From assembly GCA_022750195.1 (NCBI GenBank), contig JAKIWE010000001.1:618672-682671 (forward strand): a stretch of DNA of 64,000 nucleotides, given 5' to 3'. The stretch's first letter is position 1. Each line of letters opens with the position of its first letter. A model generated the notes under the pieces. It made no database searches and had not been told where the DNA came from. It saw only the letters and a program-made list of their open reading frames with translations. The translations under genes and the position numbers were made by a program. Source of the DNA: Thermoplasmata archaeon (GTDB lineage: Archaea; Thermoplasmatota; Thermoplasmata; Lutacidiplasmatales; UBA184). This document shows, one piece after another, positions 49,563-58,074 of this stretch.

Positions 49563-50948
49563 TTAGACCCAGTCCACCGACACCGAGCCGGTCGGCATCG
49601 CCAACGTCGCGAGGCTCAGGCTGTCGTGAGAGAACGTATTGCGGTAGACCGTCAGGTCCGTAGCCCCCCCGCTCCCTTCGGAGACCGCCTGGATGGCGGC
49701 CGTGTGGATTGAGAGCGTGGGGGAACAGCTGAGATAGCTGCCGGTCCCGCAGACCACCTGGCTCGCGCCTTGGGTCCCCGTCTTCGCGACGTGCGAGATC
49801 GTATTGCCCGTGACGTTGAACGTTCCGTTGTCCACGAGGATTCCCGGAGCCCCAGTGGCGAGTGCGTTCAAGCTGTTGTTGCCGATGAAGGTCGAGGAAC
49901 CCGGGGCGCCGTTCGCCACGATGCCGTAGCCTTCGAACCCGCTCAGCGTATTGCTGGTGATAAACAGGGTCGCGGCAGTCGTCGCGAAGCTCGCGATCGG
50001 GATCGGGCAGCCAGTGACAGTTGTGTGGGTCACCGTTGTTCCGCTCCCCGCATTGTACAGCAGGACCCCGGAAGCTTGGTAACCAGTACCGTACCAATCG
50101 AGCGTCGACCCGCTGCCCGTGTAGTTGTCGCCCGAGACGGTGTTGAAGCTCAGGTGACCGACGGCCCCGTAGGCGATCTGAATGCCGTTCTGGGCGGTGA
50201 CGGAGGTCCCGCCGATCCCGGTCGTCGTCGAGTCGCCGATCGTGCAGACGAGACCGGGGTCGTCGCACGTGATCCCGTTCTTGCCGTACGCTGTGACCGT
50301 GGTCTTTTGGATCGACACCTTGTAGACTGGAAGCGGGACGAAGCCGGTGTTGAACCAGCCGGTGTACGCGTAGATGGCGAGCTGCGACTGGCAGCCGAGC
50401 AGCGACGGCGCGAACTCGATCCCTTTGACCTTCACCGAGGTGATCGCACCGGTCGAGTTCTGGTAGTCGATCCCCGCGTAGGCGTCCGCGCACGAGGAGA
50501 AGGAGCTCGCCCCCGCCGTTCCGTCGACGGTGAGCGCCTTGATGTTCACGCCGGTCGTGTTGTCGACGAGGATGATCGCCCCGAGCGGCTGCTGGGGGGA
50601 GGCACTGTCCCAATCGACGGTGTTGAGTGCGATGGTTGGCGGGTCGATGATGGTCGAGGCTGCGCCGGCGCCGACTAGGGTGATCCCTTTCGTTGGGACG
50701 TTCAACTGCTCGGGAAAGGAGTTGGAGCCGAGGCAGATCGTCCATCCGGGATTGGCGCTGTTGATGGCGCTTTGCACGGCGTTGTGGGCCACGTTCTCCG
50801 TGTTCACCGTGACGTTGCACGTTGGCCCCGCGCTCGCCTCACGGACCGCCACGAGCACGAACGCTGCGCTCGCTACGACGACCACGGCCGCAGTCCACGC
50901 AAGAATGGCTCCCCACCTTCGATTCGCTTTGGACCCCATCTGGTTCAC
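49563..50948 (-). CDS. secreted right-handed beta-helix protein
   Basis: A 461-residue protein with an N-terminal membrane helix (WGAILAWTAAVVVVASAAFVLVAV). A pectate-lyase-like beta-helix follows: many short strands such as KGITLVGAGAASTIIDPP, VNIKALTVDG, TSVTAQNGIQIAYGAVGHLSFNTVSG, TLFITSNTLSGFEGYGIVANG and FNVTGNTISHVAK. The repeat period is about 22-25 residues, and NosD/parallel beta-helix repeats (PbH1) are the closest description. Sequons are frequent. No catalytic triad of a known lyase is visible. It may be a glycan-binding or adhesion protein. The GTG at 50948 or ATG at 50939 starts it. Confidence 0.72.
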   Translation of the reverse strand: MNQMGSKANRRWGAILAWTAAVVVVASAAFVLVAVREASAGPTCNVTVNTENVAHNAVQSAINSANPGWTICLGSNSFPEQLNVPTKGITLVGAGAASTIIDPPTIALNTVDWDSASPQQPLGAIILVDNTTGVNIKALTVDGTAGASSFSSCADAYAGIDYQNSTGAITSVKVKGIEFAPSLLGCQSQLAIYAYTGWFNTGFVPLPVYKVSIQKTTVTAYGKNGITCDDPGLVCTIGDSTTTGIGGTSVTAQNGIQIAYGAVGHLSFNTVSGDNYTGSGSTLDWYGTGYQASGVLLYNAGSGTTVTHTTVTGCPIPIASFATTAATLFITSNTLSGFEGYGIVANGAPGSSTFIGNNSLNALATGAPGILVDNGTFNVTGNTISHVAKTGTQGASQVVCGTGSYLSCSPTLSIHTAAIQAVSEGSGGATDLTVYRNTFSHDSLSLATLAMPTGSVSVDWV

Positions 50949-51190
50949 CCGGTAGCCCCCCTCGGACCCGGGCAGTAGACCGGAGAGAACCCCGGCCCTC
51001 CTCCGGACCGATCGAAGCCGCTGCCCCGGAGGGGGACTCGGTATCTAAACTCTCGGCCGGCCCGTGGTGGTCAGTGCGGGCCTATGCGTGTCGTCCCGCA
51101 GGACCGAAGGGGCGCGTCGAACGACCAACCGCGCGCTCGTCCTGCGCGGTGCGACTGAACGAACGGTCGGTTTGGGCGGGCGTTCAGATG

Positions 51191-51200
51191 CATAATAAGG
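51191..51200 (+). promoter_or_regulatory. TATA-like box of the ilvE gene
   Basis: CATAATAAGG on the plus strand lies about 64 nt before the ATG; a leader of about 38 nt ends with GGGAGG eight nucleotides before the start codon. Confidence 0.5.
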
Positions 51201-51259
51201 TGGACCGTGCTTGCTTGCGGTACGGTTCGGCGCGCGGGCCGGCTCGGGAGGAAACCACG

Positions 51260-52228
51260 ATGATGGCTGCGAGCACCAAGAAGATCTGGATGGACGGCCG
51301 GTTGGTCGACTCCGCCAACGCGACCGTGCACGTGTTGAACCACACCCTGCACTATGGTGTCGGGGTTTTCGAGGGGATCCGCTGCTACGGCACACCGAAC
51401 GGACCCGCGATCTTCCGGGTCCGGGAGCATGTGCGGCGCTTGGTGAGTTCCGCGCGTCTCTACCGGATGCCGCTCCCCTACACGGAGGAGCAGATCGTCC
51501 AAGCGATCGTCGAGACCCAGGCGGCGAACGAGATCGTCCCCTCGTACATCCGGCCCATCGTCTACCGTGGCGAGCCCGCGCTCGGCGTCAAGAACAGCAA
51601 GGGAAAGGTGTCGCTGGCGGTCGCCGCCATCCCCGCCAAGAAGTACCTGGGTGAGGGCTCGGAGGCGGGGGTCCGCGCGAAGATCTCGCCGTACCGCAAG
51701 CCGCATTCCGATGCGATCCCCTCGTTTGCGAAGGCCGACGGCAACTACCTGAACAGCTACCTCGCCGGGCTCGATGCCGCGGACGACGGCTACGAGGAGG
51801 CAATCCTCCTCGACCAGAACGGGTACGTCGCGGAGGGGACCGGCGAGAACATCTTCCTCGTCCGCAACGGGAATGTCTACACCCCCGGGCTGGAGTCGGA
51901 CATCCTGCTCGGGATCACTCGGGACTCGGTGATCCAGATCGCCAAGGACCTTGGCTACACGGTCGTGGAGAAACTCCTCTCGGTCAACGAGCTCTTGACC
52001 GCCGACGAGGCGTTCTTCTCCGGTACGTACGCGGAGATCGCCCCGATCCGGGAGATCAGCCACTTCACGCTCGGCGACGGGCGCCCGGGGCCGATCACCC
52101 GCGACATCATGCAGGTGTTCTACCGGATCATCAAGGGCGAGGAGCCGAAGTACGCGGCGTGGATGCACGCCGTGGCCCCGATGCCGCGGCCGGTGGCCCG
52201 GACCCCTCGGCGCTCGACGGTTGCCTAG
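51260..52228 (+). CDS. ilvE: branched-chain amino acid aminotransferase
   Basis: A 322-residue fold-type IV PLP enzyme that interconverts leucine, isoleucine or valine and their 2-oxo acids. Marks: KIWMDGRLVDSANATVHVLNHTLHYGVGVFEGIRCY (substrate loop), RPIVYRGEPALGV, the PLP lysine Lys158 in SFAKADGNYLNSYLAG, EEAILLDQNGYVAEGTGENIFLVRNG (conserved E and PLP-phosphate loop), and DEAFFSGTYAEIAPIREI. The length fits the family. The ATG is preceded by GGGAGG at ideal spacing, so this is one of few clearly Shine-Dalgarno-led genes here. A second ATG follows directly. Confidence 0.92.
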   Translation: MMAASTKKIWMDGRLVDSANATVHVLNHTLHYGVGVFEGIRCYGTPNGPAIFRVREHVRRLVSSARLYRMPLPYTEEQIVQAIVETQAANEIVPSYIRPIVYRGEPALGVKNSKGKVSLAVAAIPAKKYLGEGSEAGVRAKISPYRKPHSDAIPSFAKADGNYLNSYLAGLDAADDGYEEAILLDQNGYVAEGTGENIFLVRNGNVYTPGLESDILLGITRDSVIQIAKDLGYTVVEKLLSVNELLTADEAFFSGTYAEIAPIREISHFTLGDGRPGPITRDIMQVFYRIIKGEEPKYAAWMHAVAPMPRPVARTPRRSTVA

Positions 52229-52252
52229 GCCGCCTCCCCCTCGGGCCACCGG

Positions 52253-53017
52253 ATGCTCGGCCCCCCGATCCCCATCCGCTCGGACGTCGAGCGGGAGTTC
52301 GTCGATCTCGAGCGCGCAGAGCTCTCTCCCCGGTTCGCCGAGTTCCTACCGTACTTCGCGCTCGAAGCCGTCCGATGTGGGGGGGAGGCCCGTGTGGTGC
52401 GGGAGGACGGGTCCGTTGCCGGACTCTGGCTGACCGACCCGTCCGAGCGGATCGCGTCGATCTTCGCCCGTTCCGCGACCGTGGCCGAACGGCTGTTCCG
52501 GGAGCGGGGATCCTTCGCAACGTACTGCGAGCACAGGTTCGAACCGAGAGCCGAACCGTTCGTCGTCTACGAGCGGTCGTTTTCGGCGCCCCCCCCGCCG
52601 CATTCGTTCCGTCATCAACTTCGCCCGGTCGGACCGGACGATCTGCCCGGGGTGATCGACCTCGCTCGGGAGGTCGATGGGTCGGTCAACGAACGATGGT
52701 TCCGGAGACTCTCCGACCTCCCCGAGTTCGGGATACTGGCCGAGGTCGGAGGCCGACTCGCGGGCGTGGGTTGGGTCTCCCTGGTCGACGGCCGCGCTCG
52801 CCTCCACTCGTTGTCGGTCCGCCCCCGGTTCCGTCGCCTCGGCGTGGCGAGCGACCTCGTGGCCGCGCGGGTGCTATGGGCCTTCCGCTCCGGAGCGGCC
52901 CATGTGATCTCCGAGATCTCGGAGCGGAGTGTCGGCTCGACCATCCTGGCCGAACGGGCCGGGATGCGACCCGCCGGGGCCATCTACCTGTATCCGCCGG
53001 CCAGCCCGCCGGGGTAA
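52253..53017 (+). CDS. GNAT-family acetyltransferase with N-terminal extension
   Basis: A 254-residue protein. The C-terminal half holds a GNAT domain: LRPVGPDDLPGVIDLAREVDGSVNERWF, then AGVGWVSLVDGRARLHSLSVRPRFRRLGVASDLVAARVL (the RRLGVA acetyl-CoA site) and SEISERSVGSTILAERAGMRPAGAIYLY. The first ~120 residues look like a second, degenerate GNAT half (RVVREDGSVAGLWLT, VAERLFRERG). Tandem GNAT proteins of this kind include N-acetyltransferases for small metabolites. It follows ilvE by 24 nt and may be cotranscribed. Substrate unknown. Confidence 0.78.
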   Translation: MLGPPIPIRSDVEREFVDLERAELSPRFAEFLPYFALEAVRCGGEARVVREDGSVAGLWLTDPSERIASIFARSATVAERLFRERGSFATYCEHRFEPRAEPFVVYERSFSAPPPPHSFRHQLRPVGPDDLPGVIDLAREVDGSVNERWFRRLSDLPEFGILAEVGGRLAGVGWVSLVDGRARLHSLSVRPRFRRLGVASDLVAARVLWAFRSGAAHVISEISERSVGSTILAERAGMRPAGAIYLYPPASPPG

Positions 53018-53023
53018 GCGTCC

Positions 53024-54067
53024 CTAGGTTCGGGCGGCGCCGCAGTTCGGACACCGGAGCAACGTCGAGTCGATCAGGGCGCCACAGTACTGGCACTTCA
53101 CCTTCACGGTCTCCCGGATGACGATCTGCTGGACGGCAGGTTCTCCTGAGGGGGTCAAATGGATCGGCGGCGGCGCCGGCCCGACCGGGGGCGGACTGTA
53201 GGTAACCTGACCGCCGGACGGGTGCTGTGCCAGCTTAGGACGGCGGCGGGCGATCACGACGATGAGAACGATCACGACGAGGATCGCCCCCGCGGCGACC
53301 GCGTCGTAGACGGTGAACCCGGAGCCAGAGGCGGAGGACATCGTTGGCGGCGGGGACGCGGCAGTTAGAGGGTAGGAGGTGTGCGTGACGCCTAGCGTCT
53401 CGATGTAGGTGAATCCGTCTCCGGCCGAATCGGTGTCCTGTTCCGTGTACACGTAGCCAATGATGTATCCCGTAGCCGGATCGAAGTACGCCTTCCAGTC
53501 GTAGGTCGCGGTGAACGTACCGTAGACGTCGTTGCGCTGGTAGACGTGGCTCCCTTCCGCGAAGATGGCCTTCACGTAGTTGCCGGCGGCGGTGTTGAGC
53601 CCGTAGGTGACCGACGTGCCCATGACCGTCATCTGGCTGTTGAGGAGAAAGAACGAGGCCGGGGGGGCGAACGTGTTGTCGACGAAGAACCATACGTACG
53701 GATTGGTATACCCGGTCTGATTTTCGGTTCCGCTCACGTAGTGGAAGGTCTGCGTCGAGAAGGTGAACCGACCGGACGCGACCCAGCTCGAGTGCGCCCC
53801 CTGATTGTTCTGGAACACGTTGTCGTTGTAGTAGTACGCGGGGTCCGTGCCGTTCGCGGGCGCGGCCGTGACACCCAAGGAGCCGTTGATGACCGTCGAC
53901 TCGGTGTAACCGGTGTAGTTGCCGGTACCGTTCGCGACCGTGATGGTCTCGCCGTACGAGAACTGGTCCCCCCCGGCCGGCGCGTAGTGCGCGGTGGAGC
54001 TCCCCGCCGATATCGACACGAGGACGAGGGCTCCAAGGGCCGCCCAGAACCCGAGTTGCAGGCTCAT
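53024..54067 (-). CDS. secreted/membrane protein with cytosolic zinc ribbon
   Basis: A 347-residue protein starting at ATG 54067, which overlaps the upstream stop (ATGA). The N-terminal signal-like helix LQLGFWAALGALVLVSISAGSS leads into a beta-rich extracellular domain (SYGETITVANGTGNYTGYTESTVI, FTFSTQTFHYVSGTENQTGY) with several N-glycosylation sequons. A membrane helix (AAGAILVVIVLIVVIARRRP) follows, then a proline-rich linker and a C-terminal zinc ribbon (VKCQYCGALIDSTLLRCPNCGAART; two CxxC pairs). An extracellular sensor-like part joined to a cytosolic metal-binding module is unusual. It is the last gene of a three-gene operon. Confidence 0.62.
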   Translation of the reverse strand: MSLQLGFWAALGALVLVSISAGSSTAHYAPAGGDQFSYGETITVANGTGNYTGYTESTVINGSLGVTAAPANGTDPAYYYNDNVFQNNQGAHSSWVASGRFTFSTQTFHYVSGTENQTGYTNPYVWFFVDNTFAPPASFFLLNSQMTVMGTSVTYGLNTAAGNYVKAIFAEGSHVYQRNDVYGTFTATYDWKAYFDPATGYIIGYVYTEQDTDSAGDGFTYIETLGVTHTSYPLTAASPPPTMSSASGSGFTVYDAVAAGAILVVIVLIVVIARRRPKLAQHPSGGQVTYSPPPVGPAPPPIHLTPSGEPAVQQIVIRETVKVKCQYCGALIDSTLLRCPNCGAART

Positions 54068-55599
54068 CCGGCGAACCCGCCTCCGCCGCCCCCAAAGCCG
54101 TGGACGTGCCCCGGGTGCGCGCCCCCGAGCCCGCTGTACGACGAGAAGTAGGAGTTGTGCGCGACGACGATCGGCACGAAGAAGAACCGCGGCCCGTACA
54201 CGTTCGCGAGCGCCGCGGGCGTGGGGGGCGGGGGCGCCGTCGTGTCGAGCGGGCCGACCAGCTCGTTGCGGACGCCGTGGAGCATGCGGACCGCGAGCGT
54301 GATGATCTCGCCCTGCGACATCGGCATCGTGCGGCGGCCGATGATGTCGTAGGCGCGCTCGAGCAGGTTCAGCGTCTCGTTCGCCTCGAGCGTCGAGAGC
54401 GAGGCGAGGACCGAGGCGGCGACCAACGGATACTCGAGGTAGGCGGAGAGCCCTTTGGCGATGATCGCGAGCTTGGTCCCGATCCCTTCGATGGGGAGCT
54501 CGGAGACCGCCAGGTACGCCGACGAGAGCTCCACATCCTCCGACGGCTCGTAGCCCCACCCGGCGAACATCGTCCGCAGCCCCTGGAACTTGGCGGCGAG
54601 CTCCATCACCGGGAGGTTGACGATCGCGAGGAGGGCGGCCGACTCGTAGGAACGGGTGACCGTCAGGTACTCCTGGAGGCTCGGGGTCGCCACGGTGCCG
54701 TCGGCCCGCCGGCCGACGAGGAGGATCGAGGCCACGCCGAGCGCCGACTCGGAGGGAAGGGTCAGCCGTTTCACCTCGTGCAGAAGTTGGGTCAGGGCCG
54801 GGAACTCCTCGGCGAGTGGGCGGGGCAGCCCGAGGAGGATCTCGGAGGCCATCAGGAGATTCTCGACGTTGGAGGAAAGCGAGGAGACCTGGCGGTACGC
54901 GTTGAGGAAGGCGGCGGTCCCCTGGGTAGGGTCCGATTGCAGCTTGGGCAGACCGATCGAGATCCCCCAGAGGTACGACCGGTCGGCGCCCGGTAGGGCC
55001 GGGAAGAGCCGAGCGAAGTACTCCGTGGCGGCGAGCGCCAGGTCGTTGAGGTCCTCGGTGAGGGTCTGTTCCTGGTCCCAGTAGCTCTTGAAGTCGATAT
55101 CGCCGGCCCGGTAGAGCCGAACCCCGAGGTCGCGCATCTCGACGAGACCAAGGCCTGAGAGCGCAACGTACCGGTCGCCGTACGGCGTCAGCGTATCGAG
55201 CAGCGTTCGCTGGCCGACGAGGCGACCGAACTCCTGTTGTTTCTTGGCGAGGTCTCCGGCCGCCGCACTGTACGAACCCGCGAGCTGCGCGGCGCGCTGA
55301 AGCTCGGCCGACTGCTTTTGCTTACCCTCGAGGTGGAAAAGGATCGAGTGGGTCCGCTCCGTCTCCCGGGAGAGCTCCCTCGCGATCTCGGTCCGTTGCG
55401 CCGAGGCTTGCGCCACCTCCATCTGCTCCGCGTTGAGGTTCGCCGCATCACTTTGGACCTGGCGGTACTGGTCTCCGGTAAGGAATTGGACGAGATTGAG
55501 TTGCGCGAGCAAGGCGGCATCGGCCTCCGGAAGAAGCGCGACCGCGCTCTTCGTGCTTACCTGGTTGAAGAAGGTGAAGACGTCCTTGCAGCGTGCCAT
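54064..55599 (-). CDS. hypothetical protein (511 aa) with coiled-coil and Gly-rich tail
   Basis: The first ~40 residues carry ADAALLAQLNLVQFLTGDQYRQVQ. Residues ~50-130 are a long charged coiled coil (ANLNAEQMEVAQASAQRTEIARELSRETERTHSILFHLEG). The rest is all-helical (LLMASEILLGLPRPLAEEFPALTQLLHEVKRL, SYLWGISIGLPKLQ, GIGTKLAIIAKGLSAYLEYPLVAASVLASLSTL). Residues ~470-511 contain PRFFFVPIVVAHNSYFSSYSGL and end HPGHVHGFGGGGGGFAG. The tail resembles no anchor I know. The helical part recalls DUF4003-type proteins, with low certainty. It overlaps the zinc-ribbon protein gene by ATGA and lies 1 nt after the kinase-like gene. Confidence 0.5.
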   Translation of the reverse strand: MARCKDVFTFFNQVSTKSAVALLPEADAALLAQLNLVQFLTGDQYRQVQSDAANLNAEQMEVAQASAQRTEIARELSRETERTHSILFHLEGKQKQSAELQRAAQLAGSYSAAAGDLAKKQQEFGRLVGQRTLLDTLTPYGDRYVALSGLGLVEMRDLGVRLYRAGDIDFKSYWDQEQTLTEDLNDLALAATEYFARLFPALPGADRSYLWGISIGLPKLQSDPTQGTAAFLNAYRQVSSLSSNVENLLMASEILLGLPRPLAEEFPALTQLLHEVKRLTLPSESALGVASILLVGRRADGTVATPSLQEYLTVTRSYESAALLAIVNLPVMELAAKFQGLRTMFAGWGYEPSEDVELSSAYLAVSELPIEGIGTKLAIIAKGLSAYLEYPLVAASVLASLSTLEANETLNLLERAYDIIGRRTMPMSQGEIITLAVRMLHGVRNELVGPLDTTAPPPPTPAALANVYGPRFFFVPIVVAHNSYFSSYSGLGGAHPGHVHGFGGGGGGFAG

Positions 55600-55600
55600 C

Positions 55601-56866
55601 TCAGGCGTCCACCAGCGGAAAGTCGAGGGATAACGATTCCTCCAGAGACCGGTTCCCGATCCGGAGAAGCAGCCGGCCGCCCTCGTGGATCGGTCGGACG
55701 AACGGGTCGTCGCGCAGGGCCTCGAGGACGATGGCCTCGAACTGTCGTTTGCGGCTCCCCGCCGCGCCGTACCGGCGGGAACGCTCCGCCTCGATCTGGG
55801 CGTAGGCGAACATGAACTCGTAGAGCGACCGGTATACTTGGTCCTCTAGCTTCTCTCGGACGTCGGTGGGCTCGACCGCTACCTCCTCGACCCCCTCGAG
55901 ATCGACGAAGTAGATCGTACCGTCCGGAGCGACCACCGCGTCCTTGTCGAGCCAGACATCCTGGAAGTCGAGGCCACGATACCGGCCGCGCTCGCGCTCG
56001 AAGGAGAGGGTCCGAGCGAACAGGGTGAGCAGCGGGATTGCGCTGCGCACGAAATTGACCTCGAAACGGTGTGCCTTCTCGGCGGAATCGATCCGGAACA
56101 GGTCGAATACGCGGGCGACCTCCTGGCCGACGTTGGTCCGGGCGTGGAAGTAGACCCGAACATTGGACGGCACCAGACGAAGCTCCTGAACGAGGCGACC
56201 TCCAAACTTTCGGTACCAGTGGAGGCCCTTGATCCGGGCCTCCACCTCGGCCGGGAGCAACGCGATCTTCACCACGGGGGCGATGCGGAATCCGGCCAGC
56301 GAGGTAAGATCGGCCCGCTCGGAGACGTTCAGGGCGGTCGTGGCATGAGGCAGTCCCTGGCCCCCGTACGGAGAACCTCGAAGCCACAGCTCGCCGGTGA
56401 TCATCCCACCCGGTCGGTCCCCCTTGACGGACGTCAGGCGAGCGCGGACGTCAGGGTCGTCGGTGAGCTCGGCGGCGTACGCGCCGTCCAACCGGCGCAA
56501 CGAGAACGGGTCCACCCCCGAGCCGACGCCTTTCACCGAGAGGTAGAACGGAGTGCCGTCCATCGTCGCCACCGGGGCAGGAAAGATGGCGCTTCGGTTG
56601 TCGTCCTCGATCGCGTCGCGGACCTCGATCGGCTCGACGTCGGAGAGCGGACACAGGGTCGGTGGTAGAAAGTACCGGTCCCACGTCGTCAGGTCGAACT
56701 GGCGAAACTGTCGGTTGGTGATCGTGGCTGCCGGAAAGCTCGCCAGGGGCAGCGGGAGACCCGAGAGCAGAATCCCGACCGCTCCGTTAGGAGTCCGGAG
56801 GCCCGGCGCGGGGAACGCCCCGCCGAGGAGCGCGACCTCCCCGGCCGGCGACATTCGGGCCCCCAT
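55601..56866 (-). CDS. hypothetical protein, possibly kinase-like fold (421 aa)
   Basis: I do not recognise the family. The motif pair YRGLDFQDVWLDKDAVVAPDGTIYFVDLEGVEEV has the D..xxN...DFG-like order of bacterial protein-kinase-like enzymes (catalytic Asp in LDFQD, metal Asp in VDLEG). Earlier segments hold RAIEDDNRSAIF-like charged helices and IAPVVKIALLPAEVEARIKGLHWYRKFGGRLVQEL. No Gly-rich P-loop is clear at the N-terminus. It starts the three-gene operon: it ends two bases before the 511-residue gene starts, so the two are translated together. If it is a kinase, the zinc-ribbon membrane protein two genes downstream could be its sensor or partner. Confidence 0.4.
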   Translation of the reverse strand: MGARMSPAGEVALLGGAFPAPGLRTPNGAVGILLSGLPLPLASFPAATITNRQFRQFDLTTWDRYFLPPTLCPLSDVEPIEVRDAIEDDNRSAIFPAPVATMDGTPFYLSVKGVGSGVDPFSLRRLDGAYAAELTDDPDVRARLTSVKGDRPGGMITGELWLRGSPYGGQGLPHATTALNVSERADLTSLAGFRIAPVVKIALLPAEVEARIKGLHWYRKFGGRLVQELRLVPSNVRVYFHARTNVGQEVARVFDLFRIDSAEKAHRFEVNFVRSAIPLLTLFARTLSFERERGRYRGLDFQDVWLDKDAVVAPDGTIYFVDLEGVEEVAVEPTDVREKLEDQVYRSLYEFMFAYAQIEAERSRRYGAAGSRKRQFEAIVLEALRDDPFVRPIHEGGRLLLRIGNRSLEESLSLDFPLVDA

Positions 56867-57032
56867 CGGCGGGCTCCAGAAGGAAGCTCACAGAATGAGC
56901 TTGACTGAGGTCGGACGGTGACGAGCGTTCGCGCCTTGCGAACAAGTGGACAGAAAGGTCGGCCCCGACGCTGGGGCGCTGGTATACGTTCGTTCCGTTC
57001 CCATTCATGTACTGCCCCGCCGTCCTCGAAGC

Positions 57033-57467
57033 ATGGTCCATATCGAGGATTTGGGCAGCCAGTTCGACGCACCGCTTGACCTAGTCTGGAAGTTCATCCA
57101 GTCCCCGGACGACCACGGCGAGTCCCACACCGGTCGTCGCAACATCGATGGCGCCCCTGACCCTAGCGGGGGGATGCGGGTCTCTTGGGAACAGGACGTT
57201 CAGGGTCAGTGGGTCAAGGTCGTCAACCACGTCACGACCTTCCCGCCGATCGCAATGATGGTCCACTCGATCGAAGGACCTCTCGCCGGTTCGAAGTTTA
57301 TCTTCTACTATTCGCCGAACGGCGCGAAGACCGGCGTGAGCGCAATCGGTGAGTTCGACTCGAAGATGATCCCACACGGCCAGCTCCATTCGGTGGTCAT
57401 GGCCTCGTTCGAGCAGGCGTTCAACGAGGACAACGCCGCGCTCCGGAAGCTGGCCGCCAAGAAGTGA
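57033..57467 (+). CDS. SRPBCC-like (START-fold) protein, intact paralogue
   Basis: A 144-residue protein opening MVHIEDLGSQFDAPLDLVWKFIQ, then GGMRVSWEQDVQGQWVKVVNHVTTFPPIAM, then VHSIEGPLAGSKFIFYYSPNGAKTGVSAIGEF and a final helix HSVVMASFEQAFNEDNAALRKL. The helix-grip (START/SRPBCC) fold uses such strands and a long closing helix to cover a hydrophobic pocket. It aligns end to end with the TGA-interrupted copy at 37827-38342. I started it at ATG 57033, where similarity to that copy begins; upstream in-frame ATGs at 57006 and 56946 are possible. GGTATACG about 47 nt upstream may be its TATA box. Confidence 0.72.
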   Translation: MVHIEDLGSQFDAPLDLVWKFIQSPDDHGESHTGRRNIDGAPDPSGGMRVSWEQDVQGQWVKVVNHVTTFPPIAMMVHSIEGPLAGSKFIFYYSPNGAKTGVSAIGEFDSKMIPHGQLHSVVMASFEQAFNEDNAALRKLAAKK

Positions 57468-57552
57468 ATCAGGGCGCCCCGGGGGGCCCCCCTCGCCTTC
57501 GCTCTCTCGACGGGCGAGCAGTCTTATCGGGGTCCCCGGGGGTGAGGCGTTG

Positions 57553-58074
57553 ATGCGCGCCAGCGCGACCCCCTACCCGTCGCCGCCCCTCGTGCCGATG
57601 GAGGCGTGCCCGATCGCCACGACCTTGGGCTCTCTGGGGAGGAAATGGACGCTCCCCATCCTTCGCGACGTCGCGTTCTTCCCGAAGGCGAGCTTCGGGT
57701 TCATTCGGAAAAGGAACCCGGGGCTCCTTCAACGCACACTCTCGCTGCGGCTCCGCCAGCTCGCCTCGGAAGGGCTGATCCGACGTGTCGTACCGCCGGA
57801 GGACCCCCGCCACCCTTTCTACGCCCTCACGGACAAGGGGCTCGAGGCGTGGCCGATCCTCGCCTCCCTCTTCGAGTTCGGTATCCGCCAGCATGCCCGG
57901 AAGGTCTTCGCGGACGGGCGCCCTCGCGACCTCCTGGAGGTCTACCCGAAGGACGCGGAGCTGATGCTCGGGCCGCTGACCGAGTTCGCTCGAACGCTCC
58001 CGCCGATCCTTCCCACCACGACCTCTGCCTCCGTGCCGGACGCCAGTCCGACCGGACGCCCCCCGCGCCGGTGA
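57553..58074 (+). CDS. HxlR-family winged-helix transcriptional regulator
   Basis: A 173-residue protein. The HxlR core is clear: CPIATTLGSLGRKWTLPILRDVAFFPKASFGFIRKRNPGLLQRTLSLRLRQLASEGLIRRVVPPEDPRHPFYALTDKGLEAWPILASLFEFG. The signature CP(I/V)...LGGKW.L.IL..L..G..RF.EL....P.IS...L..RL..L...G.I is well kept, with CPI at the N-terminus as redox- or aldehyde-sensing members have. The C-terminal tail is Pro-rich. TTATCG about 25 nt before the ATG may be its core promoter. It converges with the DUF1697 gene. Confidence 0.85.
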   Translation: MRASATPYPSPPLVPMEACPIATTLGSLGRKWTLPILRDVAFFPKASFGFIRKRNPGLLQRTLSLRLRQLASEGLIRRVVPPEDPRHPFYALTDKGLEAWPILASLFEFGIRQHARKVFADGRPRDLLEVYPKDAELMLGPLTEFARTLPPILPTTTSASVPDASPTGRPPRR

